Part shown: positions 1 to 7,589 of the stretch, one piece after another
Numbering within the stretch: the first letter of the stretch is position 1
Layout of the letters: each line of letters begins with the position of its first letter
DNA from: Deltaproteobacteria bacterium
GTDB lineage: Bacteria > Desulfobacterota > Syntrophia > Syntrophales > UBA5619
Assembly (NCBI GenBank): GCA_026388345.1
Contig: JAPLJY010000175.1
Coordinates: 1 to 37,476 of the forward strand
DNA: 37,476 bases
Direction: 5' to 3'
The notes under the pieces: generated by a model
Seen by the model: only the letters and a program-made list of their open reading frames with translations
Told to the model about the DNA's origin: nothing
Database searches by the model: none
Program-made: the position numbers and the translations under genes

Positions 1-903
1 TACTCGATGCCCTTCAACTCCTCCACGGCGATCCTCTACTACAACCGGACCATCTTCAAAAAGGCCGGCCTCGATCCGACAAAGGCGCCCGCCACGTATG
101 ACGATATCGAGAAAGCAGCCAGGGCCTGTGTCAAATCCGGCGCCACCAAGATCGGCTTCACCACGGCCTGGCCCTCCTGGACACTCATCGAGAACGCGCA
201 CTCCTGGCATGACCAGCCCTTCGCCGATCAGAACAACGGCTTCAAGGGCATGGCTTCGCAGCTCAAGATCAACGGCGCCTTCGGCGTGAAGCTTTTGACC
301 CTCCTCACACGCTGGCAGAAAGAGGGGATCTACACCTACTCGGGCCGGACGGCCAAGGGCGATCAGCCCATCATCAACGGGGAGGCGGCCATCGGACTCG
401 CCTCGACGGCGCTCGTGGGGACGCTCGCGAAGACAGCCAAATTCGAATGGGGGACGGGCAGACTGCCCCGCATGGCCGGCTATCCCCAGGGCAATTCCAT
501 CATCGGCGGCGCCAGCCTCTGGGTAATGAAGGGGCGTAAAGCCGAGGAGTATAACGGTGTGGCGAAATTCCTCGAGTTCCTGGGCAAGCCCGAGCAGCAG
601 GCCTGGTGGCACGCCACCACGGGTTACCTCCCGGTGAGCAAGTCGGCGCTGAAAGTTCTCCAGGCGACGGACCATTTCCAGAAGAACCCCGACATGTGGA
701 CCGCCTTCAACCAGATCATGAGCGGCAAGACCACCGCCAACAGCCAGGGGATCCGCCTGGGCAACTTCGCGGCGGTCCGCGACAACATCGAGGCCGAGCT
801 GGAAAATGTCGTCGGCGGACAGAAAACGCCCAAGCAGGGTCTCGACGACGCCGTCAGGCAGGGAGGCAAGATCCTCAAGGAGTTTGCGTCGCTTTACAAG
901 TGA
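1..903 (+). CDS. ugpB: glycerol-3-phosphate ABC transporter substrate-binding protein, C-terminal part
   Basis: This is the periplasmic solute-binding protein of an ABC importer for glycerol-3-phosphate or a related phosphodiester. The reading frame is open from base 1, so the N terminus with its signal peptide lies outside the window; the ATG at 7 is internal. The family-typical segments are visible: MPFNSSTAILYYN, a NNGFKG region, IIGGASLWVM, a TGYLPVSK segment and RLGNFAAVRDNIEAELENV near the end. These match the C-terminal 300 residues of UgpB as I know it. Two permease genes follow. Between ugpB and ugpA lies a 12-bp hairpin that could keep the binding protein more abundant than the permeases. 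The exact substrate cannot be read from the sequence. Confidence 0.9.
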   Translation, partial: YSMPFNSSTAILYYNRTIFKKAGLDPTKAPATYDDIEKAARACVKSGATKIGFTTAWPSWTLIENAHSWHDQPFADQNNGFKGMASQLKINGAFGVKLLTLLTRWQKEGIYTYSGRTAKGDQPIINGEAAIGLASTALVGTLAKTAKFEWGTGRLPRMAGYPQGNSIIGGASLWVMKGRKAEEYNGVAKFLEFLGKPEQQAWWHATTGYLPVSKSALKVLQATDHFQKNPDMWTAFNQIMSGKTTANSQGIRLGNFAAVRDNIEAELENVVGGQKTPKQGLDDAVRQGGKILKEFASLYK

Positions 904-931
904 CAACCCCACGCCCCTGAACACCGGGCAA

Positions 932-964
932 CCTTCACGGGGGCCACCCCCTCCCCCGTGAAGG
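932..964 (+). promoter_or_regulatory. intercistronic hairpin between ugpB and ugpA
   Basis: Perfect 12-bp inverted repeat, arms 932-943 (CCTTCACGGGGG) and 953-964, with a 9-nt loop. There is no T tract after it, so it is more likely an mRNA-stabilising or attenuating hairpin after the binding-protein gene than a full terminator. Confidence 0.6.
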
Positions 965-1000
965 CCCGTTTCCCGGGGAAATTTCCACCGAGATGGGCCG

Positions 1001-1882
1001 ATGAAAAGAAGCATCTTCCAGAACCGCTGGCTCCCCTATCTTCTCCTCGCCCCGCAGATTGTCGTGGTCGTCGTCTTTTTCTTCTGGCCCGCCTTCGACT
1101 CCCTGCGCCTCTCCTTCTTCAAGGTCGCCCCGTTCGGCGACCGGGAGATCTTCGTGGGGTTCGGGAATTTCATCGAGCTCTTGACCGCCCCGGAATACGG
1201 TCGCAGCGTCGTTTACTCCTTCGTCTTTTCCCTGGGGGTGACCGCCATGGGACTCGTCGCCTCGCTCTTTCTGGCCAACCTCGCCAACCAGAAGATCCGC
1301 GGCCTCCCCTTCTACCGGACCGCGATCCTCTGGACCTACGGGATCGCGCCGCCCGTATCGGGGATCATCTGGCTGTTCATCTTCCATCCGAGCTACGGAA
1401 TCCTTTCCTACCTGCTCTCCCTGGTGACGACCTATGAATTCAACTGGCTCCTCAAGGGGTGGGTCGCGATGCTGCTGGTGATCTTTGCGGCCGCCTGGGC
1501 GCATCTGGGTTACAACATCGCCTTTTTCCTGGCGGGATTGCAGACGATTCCCGAATCGGTGATCGAGGCCGCCCGGGTGGACGGGGCCGGCGGATTCGTT
1601 CTCTTCCGCTCGATCACCTTTCCCCTTCTCTCTCCGGTGACCTTCTTCCTGTTCTTGATGAACATGGTCTTCTCCTTCTTCGAAACCTTCGGCATCATCC
1701 ATGCGGTCACCCAGGGAGGACCAGGCGATACAACCACGATCATGGTCTACAAGGCCTACGTCGACGGCTTCGTCAATCTCCGGATGGGCTACTCCGCCGC
1801 CCAGTCCGTGATCCTGATGGCGCTGGTGATCGTCCTGACCGTCCTGCAGTTCCGCTACACGGAAAGGAAGGTGACCTACTGA
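1001..1882 (+). CDS. ugpA: glycerol-3-phosphate ABC transporter permease UgpA
   Basis: Inner-membrane permease of the same ABC importer, 293 residues, a normal length for the family. It opens with a positively charged N terminus and a membrane helix (about residues 11-33), and further hydrophobic segments follow. The binding-protein-dependent permease EAA loop is visible around IPESVIEAARVDGAGGFVLFR (about residues 182-202), which contacts the ATPase. The gene ends with ATGA, its stop overlapping the start of ugpE, so the two permeases are translationally coupled. No ATPase gene (ugpC) lies in the window; it could be upstream or shared with another importer. Confidence 0.92.
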   Translation: MKRSIFQNRWLPYLLLAPQIVVVVVFFFWPAFDSLRLSFFKVAPFGDREIFVGFGNFIELLTAPEYGRSVVYSFVFSLGVTAMGLVASLFLANLANQKIRGLPFYRTAILWTYGIAPPVSGIIWLFIFHPSYGILSYLLSLVTTYEFNWLLKGWVAMLLVIFAAAWAHLGYNIAFFLAGLQTIPESVIEAARVDGAGGFVLFRSITFPLLSPVTFFLFLMNMVFSFFETFGIIHAVTQGGPGDTTTIMVYKAYVDGFVNLRMGYSAAQSVILMALVIVLTVLQFRYTERKVTY

Positions 1883-2733
1883 TGGCGGCGCTCCTTCCCG
1901 GGATCCGAAAAACTCCGATTGACGGGCGGAAATGGATCATCCACCTGCTGCTGATCCTTTCGGTCCTGCTGATCGGCTTTCCCCTCTACTACGGGTTCGT
2001 GATCAGCACCCAGAGCCTGGACGAGGTGATCAAGGTCCCCCAGAGCCTGATCCCCTCGGGGCACCTGTTAGAGAATTACGTCACGGTCTGGAACCGCATC
2101 CACATGGGCCGGCTCCTCCTCAACAGCGCCGTCGTGGCGGTCGTCGTCAGCCTGGGAAAGATATCCATCGCGATCCTCTCCGCCTTCGCCATCGTCTTTT
2201 TCGATTTCCGGGGGAAGCAGATCGCCTTCTGGATGATTTTCATCACGCTGATGCTGCCCGTACCGGTCCGGATCATCTCCACCTACCAGGTGGTCAGCAT
2301 GCTGGGCTGGGTGGACACCTACGCGGGGCTCACGATCCCGCTGATCGTCTCCGCCACGGCCACCTTCCTTTTCCGGCAGTTCTACATCACCATTCCCGAC
2401 GAGCTCGTCGATGCGGCCAAGATCGACGGCGCAGGCCCGCTGCGCTTCCTCTGGTCGATCCTGCTGCCCAACTCCGGAGCCAACATCGCCGCGCTGTTCG
2501 TGGTCATGTTCATCTACGGGTGGAACCAGTACCTCTGGCCGCTGATGGCGACCAATTCGGACAACATGCGCGTCGTGGTCGTCGGCATCGCCTCGACCGT
2601 CCCCACGGGGACGCAGCTTCCCGAATGGAACCTCGTGATGGCGGCCGCGATGATGGCGCTTGTGCCGCCGGTGCTGGTGGTGATTTGCCTGCAGCGCTGG
2701 TTCGTCCACGGCCTGCTCGAAACGGAGAAGTAA
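1882..2733 (+). CDS. ugpE: glycerol-3-phosphate ABC transporter permease UgpE
   Basis: Second inner-membrane permease subunit, 283 residues. I chose the ATG at 1882, which overlaps the ugpA stop codon by one base, because the frame upstream of it has no family resemblance. The EAA-loop signature is near residues 174-192 (IPDELVDAAKIDGAGPLRF). Membrane helices begin at residues 16-38, and a YGWNQYLWPL segment typical of UgpE follows the loop. It forms a heterodimer with UgpA. The next gene has its own promoter starting 8 bases after the stop, so ugpE is probably the last gene of this operon. Confidence 0.92.
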   Translation: MAALLPGIRKTPIDGRKWIIHLLLILSVLLIGFPLYYGFVISTQSLDEVIKVPQSLIPSGHLLENYVTVWNRIHMGRLLLNSAVVAVVVSLGKISIAILSAFAIVFFDFRGKQIAFWMIFITLMLPVPVRIISTYQVVSMLGWVDTYAGLTIPLIVSATATFLFRQFYITIPDELVDAAKIDGAGPLRFLWSILLPNSGANIAALFVVMFIYGWNQYLWPLMATNSDNMRVVVVGIASTVPTGTQLPEWNLVMAAAMMALVPPVLVVICLQRWFVHGLLETEK

Positions 2734-2740
2734 TAAATTC

Positions 2741-2769
2741 TTGACATCACCTGAAGATCAAGATAGATA
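2741..2769 (+). promoter_or_regulatory. sigma-70-type promoter of the PerR-like regulator
   Basis: TTGACA at 2741-2746 and TAGATA at 2764-2769, separated by 17 bases. This is close to the sigma-70 consensus. It would start transcription around 2776, directly before the palindrome at 2780-2793. Confidence 0.65.
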
Positions 2770-2779
2770 TTTACCCAAA

Positions 2780-2793
2780 CTGGAATCATTCCG
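2780..2793 (+). promoter_or_regulatory. putative PerR/Fur-family operator, copy 1 (regulator gene)
   Basis: CTGGAATCATTCCG, with GGAAT and ATTCC arms around one central base. It lies between the expected transcription start and the ATG at 2796, so a bound repressor would block its own gene. A 14-mer differing only at the central base precedes the catalase gene at 3308-3321. Confidence 0.55.
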
Positions 2794-2795
2794 AC

Positions 2796-3269
2796 ATGGA
2801 AAAGCTCACGCGGGAAGGACTCATCGGCAAACTGGAGGAAAGGGGTCTCAAGATCACCCCGCAGCGGCTGGCGATTGTCGATGTGCTGGTCGAAAAGGGG
2901 TACCTCCATCCCGGAGCAAAACTGATCTACCGGGAGGCCCGCAGGAGAACGAGAAACGTCAGCCTGTCAACGGTTTATGCAACGCTCGGGGAATTTGTCC
3001 AACAGGGCATCATCAAAAACCTGGAATTTGACCGGATGGAAAATCGCTGTGAAGTCACTCTGGAGGAACACATCAACCTCGTCTGCAGGCGCTGCGGCAA
3101 AATCACGGATTTCCACCTTCCCCCGTCCATTGAACCCGGGGACATCGCCCGTCGGGTGGGTTTCACGGTGACCGATGCGCGGATGGAATACTACGGGTAT
3201 TGCCGCGACTGCGTTTCAGACCGGGAAGATTTTCCCGGGAAGCGGAAACGCCAAGGCCGTAAGGGCTGA
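2796..3269 (+). CDS. Fur-family transcriptional regulator, PerR-like
   Basis: Cytoplasmic metal-dependent repressor, 157 residues. The N-terminal winged helix contains ITPQRLAIVDVL (about 20-31) and the recognition region NVSLSTVYATL (54-64). The C-terminal dimerisation domain has the structural zinc pairs C97-x2-C100 and C136-x2-C139. Compared from memory with Bacillus PerR, the regulatory-metal ligands H37, H91 and D104 correspond to H38, H92 and D105 here. The other two look changed: D85 to Glu and H93 to Asn. PerR-type function is supported mainly by the adjacent catalase gene and by the matching palindromes before both genes. The start lacks a strong Shine-Dalgarno because the palindrome occupies that position. 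A plain Fur or Zur role is less likely from context. Confidence 0.85.
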   Translation: MEKLTREGLIGKLEERGLKITPQRLAIVDVLVEKGYLHPGAKLIYREARRRTRNVSLSTVYATLGEFVQQGIIKNLEFDRMENRCEVTLEEHINLVCRRCGKITDFHLPPSIEPGDIARRVGFTVTDARMEYYGYCRDCVSDREDFPGKRKRQGRKG

Positions 3270-3307
3270 AATCGGCGCATCCTTATTATTATTTTTTCCA
3301 TGTTATC

Positions 3308-3321
3308 TGGAATGATTCCGG
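3308..3321 (+). promoter_or_regulatory. putative PerR/Fur-family operator, copy 2 (catalase)
   Basis: CTGGAATGATTCCG, 13 of 14 bases identical to the site at 2780-2793 and in the same orientation. It lies about 70 bases before the catalase start codon, where a repressor could block the promoter. I could not place -35 and -10 boxes here with confidence. Confidence 0.55.
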
Positions 3322-3389
3322 ATTGGTGCAGGAAAAGTGGAGAACATCACATTCCAACGACTTAAACCATTCGAAAAAAGGAGGCAAAC

Positions 3390-4856
3390 ATGAAGAATTC
3401 GAAAAAATTGACCACCCGGAGCGGCGCCCCTGTCGTCGACAACCAGAACGTCATGACCGCCGGGCCCCGAGGACCCCAGCTCCTGCAGGACGTCTGGTTC
3501 CTGGAAAAACTCGCCCACTTCGACCGGGAGGTGATCCCCGAGCGGCGCATGCATGCCAAGGGGTCCGGCGCCTACGGCACCTTTACCGTCACCCGCAACA
3601 TCACCAAGTACACCAAGGCCAAGATCTTCTCCAAGGTGGGCAAGAAGACCGACTGCTTCCTCCGCTTCTCCACGGTCGCCGGGGAGCGGGGCGCCGCCGA
3701 CGCCGAGCGGGACATCCGGGGCTTCGCGATGAAATTCTAGACCGAGGAGGGGAACTGGGATCTGGTGGGGAACAACACGCCGGTCTTCTTCCTGCGCGAT
3801 CCCCTGAAGTTCCCCGACCTCAACCACGCCGTGAAAAGGGACCCCCGCACGAACATGCGCAGCGCCAAAAACAACTGGGACTTCTGGAGCTCGCTGCCCG
3901 AAGCGCTCCATCAGGTCACCATCGTGATGAGCGACCGGGGGATCCCCCTTTCCTACCGCCATATGCACGGCTTCGGCAGCCACACCTTCAGCCTGATCAA
4001 CGCCAAAAACGAACGTTACTGGGTCAAGTTCCACCTCAAGACCCAGCAGGGGATCAAAAACCTGACCGACCAGGAGGCGGAGGCGATCGTCGCCAAAGAC
4101 CGGGAGAGCCACCAGCGAGACCTGTACGAGAGCATCGAAAAGAAAAAATTCCCCCGCTGGACCTTCTACGTCCAGATCATGCCGGAGAAGGATGCGGCGA
4201 AATGCCCCTACCACCCCTTCGACCTCACCAAGGTCTGGCTGCACAAGGACTATCCCCTGATCGAGGTGGGCGTCCTCGAACTGAACAAGAACCCGGAGAA
4301 CTACTTTGCCGAGGTCGAGCAGGCGGCCTTCAACCCCGCCCATGTCGTCCCCGGCATCGGATTTTCGCCCGACAAGATGCTCCAGGGACGGCTCTTCTCC
4401 TACGGCGACGCCCACCGGTACCGGCTCGGCGTCAACCACGACCAGATCCCGGTCAACGCCCCCCGCTGCCCGTACCACAGCTATCATCGCGACGGCGCGA
4501 TGCGGGTGGACGGCAACTATGGCAGCACCCTCGGGTATGAGCCCAACAGCTACGGCGAGTGGCAGGAACAGCCCGGTTTCGCCGAACCGCCCCTGAAGTT
4601 AGAGGGGGCGGCGGATCACTGGAATTACCGCAAAGACGATGACGACTACTACACCCAGCCCGGCAAGCTCTTCCGCCTGATGAGCGCCGCGCAGAAGAAG
4701 GCCCTCTTTGAAAACACCGCCCGCGCCATGGGCGATGCGCCAAAGGAGATAAAGCTCCGCCACATCGGCAACTGCCTGAAGACCGACCCGGCCTACGGCA
4801 AGGGGGTGGCCAAGGCGCTGGGCATCCCGCTGGTCAAACCGGCCAAAAAGGGATAG
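3390..4856 (+). pseudogene. katA: heme catalase interrupted by an in-frame TAG
   Basis: Monofunctional heme catalase that would convert hydrogen peroxide to water and oxygen. It spans 488 codon positions, the normal size of small-subunit catalases. The frame is intact throughout except for TAG at 3738-3740 (position 117), where the family has Tyr in the ...KFYTEEGNWD... segment. One base change (TAC or TAT to TAG) explains it. The catalytic His55 ([10 protein letters not shown]), the VGNNTPVFF segment with the catalytic Asn (about 128), and the proximal heme ligand Tyr338 ([10 protein letters not shown]) are all present, so the lesion is recent or an error. The start is ATG 3390 behind an AAAGGAGG-type ribosome site. 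It sits next to a PerR-like regulator and shares its operator. Without readthrough, only an inactive 116-residue peptide would be made. Confidence 0.9.
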
Positions 4857-4883
4857 CCGATCCCCGCAAAGGCTGATTAAAAC

Positions 4884-4919
4884 CAGGGGGCGCCCGTGCA
4901 TGTGCACGGGCGCCCCCTG
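4884..4919 (+). terminator. strong hairpin after the catalase gene
   Basis: Perfect 17-bp inverted repeat: arms 4884-4900 and 4903-4919, centred on CATG. It lies 27 bases after the catalase stop. There is no T-run after the stem, so termination may be factor-assisted or the element may act on both strands. Confidence 0.6.
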
Positions 4920-5245
4920 CTGTTCGTGTCGATTGCGCTTCTCTTTTTCGGTTGCGAAGGGGAATCCGTCCATCACGTATCTCCGGGCCTTCGGCCGCGG
5001 GACGGCGGATTCCCTGATCCTGGAGACGGGGCTGGTGATCTTTCCAGCCGTGAGGAAGCACACCGTGACCTTCCGGGCCACGGACAAGGATAAGAAGAGT
5101 GTTACCATGCCTCGGCATGGGTATGGGACTCGTCGATCCGGAGTCTCATGCCCGTGTCTCCCCGATCGGTCGGTCTTGTACATATTTAATATATTCGCGG
5201 CGACTCGCCACGTCCCGCTCCTGCAGTCCCTTGCGTCGGACCCGT
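4920..5245. other. intergenic region with no supported gene
   Basis: Lies between the convergent catalase and unknown-protein genes. I see no convincing gene. It holds a small palindrome at 5105-5120 (CCATGCC-TC-GGCATGG) and an imperfect hairpin with arms about 5116-5131 and 5141-5156, either of which may terminate the flanking transcripts. Confidence 0.4.
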
Positions 5246-5869
5246 TCAGGAATCCAGATCCTCAATGAGTTCCGCCGCCCGTTCAGGATTAAAGATCCCG
5301 CAGATGCAGGGTTTGGCAAGCATTTCTCCCGCCTTTCGGGCGGTCAATCGACCGTCTTTCACCTGCCCCGCCAGCTCCCTGACGAGATTATACGACACCA
5401 AGCCATGGCCGCACATCGTGGCCACCCTCTGGATCTTCTCCTCGGGAAGCAGGTCCGTTCTCCCCCAGATGCCCAGGGACATGACGATCGTATGGGGGGT
5501 CAGGTCCACCTTGTGGCAGCACTCGTGGACAGCCTCCGTCAGGCCGCTCACCGTGACGGACAAACCAAGATCCTCATTTTTTAAATCTTGCAGGACCCGG
5601 ATCACCTGCTCCCGGGAACGGTAAACGGCGTGCACCAGTTCGTTCTCCACCAGGATCTCCCGGACCGCTTCATCGCTCCCCAGGGAAAACCGGCTGCCCC
5701 CCTTGGAATCGCCGATATTGACGGGGTTATACCGTTTCAGAATCTCGAAGACCTTCTCTAATTTTGGTTTGGATCCATCCGAATTGAGGCCGCTGGAGGG
5801 CATGGCAAACACCACATAATCTTTTTCCAACGATTCCGTCGACCCCTGGCGGTGTAATGTGTGTGTCAT
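5246..5869 (-). CDS. conserved protein of unknown function, copy A of the ferredoxin-linked module
   Basis: 207-residue soluble protein that I do not recognise as a named family. It is clearly a paralogue of the protein at 24464-25102. Both begin MTHTLHR, share DYVVF near residue 17 and a P-V-N-x-G-D segment, have a pair of adjacent cysteines (ECCHK here, KCCRS there), a T-x-M-C-G-H-x-x-V...NLV motif and end with KPCICGIFNPERA (PCHCGVYNPVRA in the other copy). The conserved Cys and His residues suggest metal or Fe-S binding. It lies 14 bases downstream of a ferredoxin-type gene, the same order as in the second copy, so the two products probably work together. Function is unassigned. Confidence 0.8.
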   Translation of the reverse strand: MTHTLHRQGSTESLEKDYVVFAMPSSGLNSDGSKPKLEKVFEILKRYNPVNIGDSKGGSRFSLGSDEAVREILVENELVHAVYRSREQVIRVLQDLKNEDLGLSVTVSGLTEAVHECCHKVDLTPHTIVMSLGIWGRTDLLPEEKIQRVATMCGHGLVSYNLVRELAGQVKDGRLTARKAGEMLAKPCICGIFNPERAAELIEDLDS

Positions 5870-5883
5870 TGCGCTGCGACCTC

Positions 5884-6594
5884 CTAATCGATATAGGGTT
5901 TTCCAAGACCCACATTAATCTTGGCATTGGGGCGATAGAACAGGCCGGCCTCTTTGAGGATTTTTGCACAAGGCCAGGTTCCGTCCTGGGCCGTCCGGCA
6001 GGCCACATCCATACTGATCACGGTGTCCAACTCTTTGGCCGTCTCTTTGATCAGGGCCAGGACGTCGAGGAGTTTCGCCTCTTCCACGGCAAATTCGATG
6101 ATGGCGGACAGGACCTTTTCCTCCCTGATCTCCGCCGGCAGCTGGCCGGTTTTGGGGTTAAGGAGGTTGGTCAGGGGATTCTTGGGTTCAAATTCAACTC
6201 CGTACCGGGCCAGGACCATACTCAGTTTTTCCAGCTCTTTGAGTTTTGCCCCGAGACCGGGTCTGCCGACTTCAATGGCCACACCGACCTGGCCGCGTCG
6301 GAATCTCCCGGTCACATCGTTCGTCTTGATCTCCTCCGTCCCCCGCCCGGCCAATCCCGTCTCCTTGTGGACATTCAGCGGATCGCTATAGATGGCCCTC
6401 ACGCTGCGGGGCCATTCCAGAGGCTTTTGCACGAAGGCGTCCACGGGACAGATCTCGACCCTACGGCAGACATTGCATTCCACACATTCAGTCTGGTCGA
6501 TCGCCGCCTTCTCTTCACCCATCCGGATGGCCCCCATGGGACACCAGTTGAGGCAGCTTTCACAGCCGATGCATTTGTCCTCATCGATGATCAT
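5884..6594 (-). CDS. 4Fe-4S ferredoxin-domain protein, copy A of the module
   Basis: 236 residues. The N terminus carries two [4Fe-4S] motifs, CIGCESCLNWCP (about 8-19) and a second of the form C-x2-C-x2-C-x5-C-P (CVECNVCRRVEICP, about 37-50). The remaining 180 residues form a domain I do not recognise but which is conserved in the paralogue at 23694-24437: SDPLNVH, GRGTEE-KTN-VTGRF, E-GRPG-G, NPLT-L and EKVLSAI-EF. A good ribosome site (AAGGAGG) precedes the ATG. It heads a two-gene minus-strand operon with the unknown protein. It probably passes electrons to or from a partner enzyme; no such enzyme is adjacent in this copy. Confidence 0.82.
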   Translation of the reverse strand: MIIDEDKCIGCESCLNWCPMGAIRMGEEKAAIDQTECVECNVCRRVEICPVDAFVQKPLEWPRSVRAIYSDPLNVHKETGLAGRGTEEIKTNDVTGRFRRGQVGVAIEVGRPGLGAKLKELEKLSMVLARYGVEFEPKNPLTNLLNPKTGQLPAEIREEKVLSAIIEFAVEEAKLLDVLALIKETAKELDTVISMDVACRTAQDGTWPCAKILKEAGLFYRPNAKINVGLGKPYID

Positions 6595-6629
6595 GCTTTT
6601 TTAACCTCCTTACCCATCGTGTCTTAATT

Positions 6630-6735
6630 GAATGGGATCGCTGCGCTCCTCTCCCGCTATCCCGGCACTGCGCTCCTCGTGGCCGAGCGAATTCGACGTC
6701 CCGATGACAACGATATTCCATATGCCGGTTCGAAG
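6630..6735. repeat. possible dispersed intergenic repeat
   Basis: Short intergenic stretch containing CTGCGCTCCTC twice (6641-6651 and 6668-6678). On the minus strand it reads GAGGAGCGCAG and GAGGAGCGCAGCGATCCC, resembling the gene-free GAGCGCAGCGA-type repeats scattered through many Proteobacteria. A genome-wide copy count would be needed to confirm it. Confidence 0.25.
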
Positions 6736-6743
6736 GCCCATCT

Positions 6744-7181
6744 TCATTGCCATCGATAGTGCCCTTTTCTCTTCTCAAACCATTTTTCAGGCCCCATTTT
6801 CGCGATGAGGTCCAGGTGATAGTCTAAGTTCGCATGAACATTACGGAGATGATCAAGCAGACCGCACCCGGAACGTTGATCGCACTCCCAGCAACCATTC
6901 AACCTCTTGTTCTGTGCACATAGCCTGATCGCACATTGCGGATTCCCTCCACCCTGCCGGCAGGTTGAACAGTGCAGTTGTCCGATCCTGCGTAATACGG
7001 AGAGAAATATGGGATAATCCTTGAACTCCGGGATTCGCTCAGTTTTGTACTCTGCGTAGAGCCTGAACTGGATTCCAGCGAGTTTTTTATCCAATGCATC
7101 GGCCAAGTGAAACAACTCTTCGTCGGACGGAATGCAGTCCGCGCAGCAAAGACCACAGAATGCTGTCAGATTCTGGTTCAT
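6744..7181 (-). CDS. DUF3795 family cysteine-rich protein
   Basis: 145 residues, cytoplasmic by appearance. It carries the N-terminal TAFCGLCCADC motif typical of DUF3795 proteins and further cysteine groups: HCSTCRQGG, QCAIRLCAQ, GCWECDQRSGC. These suggest zinc or Fe-S binding. The C-terminal HLDLIAKMGPEKWFEKR region is also typical. The family is common in anaerobes and I know of no established function. It is transcribed in the same direction as the ferredoxin/unknown pair downstream, but about 150 bases with a possible repeat separate them, so co-transcription is uncertain. Confidence 0.8.
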   Translation of the reverse strand: MNQNLTAFCGLCCADCIPSDEELFHLADALDKKLAGIQFRLYAEYKTERIPEFKDYPIFLSVLRRIGQLHCSTCRQGGGNPQCAIRLCAQNKRLNGCWECDQRSGCGLLDHLRNVHANLDYHLDLIAKMGPEKWFEKRKGHYRWQ

Positions 7182-7589
7182 TTTTCCTATACCCGATTAA
7201 CCTCCCCGCAGTTTGCCTCCGGGAATTGGACTATTCACTTCCTGCCTCGGTGCATGCGTTCCACGAACCACATTCCGCTGGCGCGGGTAGAAACATAGCC
7301 GTATGATTTTGGATTGTCAAGGATGAAAAGGATAAAAATGTGGTCAATTCTTTGACTGAAATGTCCTGCAGAAGTCATCTGGTTTCGAGCCGTCATTTAC
7401 CTATTATATTGACTTCAATCACTATTTATAAAATAGCTTGACATTCAAAGTAGGCGTATAGTAGTCAGCGGCTGGGTCCATGGATACATGAATCCGGCAT
7501 ATCATCGGCTGTAAAGTCGGATCGTGGACCGAGTCCGGTTCGAATGGTTTTCTGAACATCAATCATAATAAGAAGAAGGAGGATTGGCG
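7182..7589. other. divergent intergenic region before the TRAP operon
   Basis: About 400 bases with no gene. Its AT-rich centre contains TTGACT (7409-7414) and TTGACA (7438-7443), possible -35 boxes for the TRAP operon, but neither has a well-spaced -10 box. A strong ribosome site, AAGGAGGA (7576-7583), serves the ATG at 7590. Confidence 0.35.

Noticed and set aside
3738..3740. TAG in catalase as a pyrrolysine or other recoded codon
   Set aside because: TAG is used as an ordinary final stop by several genes in this window (catalase itself at 4854, the TRAP receptor and permease, mhpF, the HTH gene). The replaced residue is a Tyr, and pyrrolysine is not expected in catalase.
3303..4487. Long minus-strand frame opposite the catalase
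   Set aside because: Low-complexity Val/Gly/Glu-rich translation, antisense to a conserved gene.
4896..5268. Small plus-strand frames after the catalase
   Set aside because: They begin inside the strong hairpin, lack ribosome sites and have no recognisable protein features.
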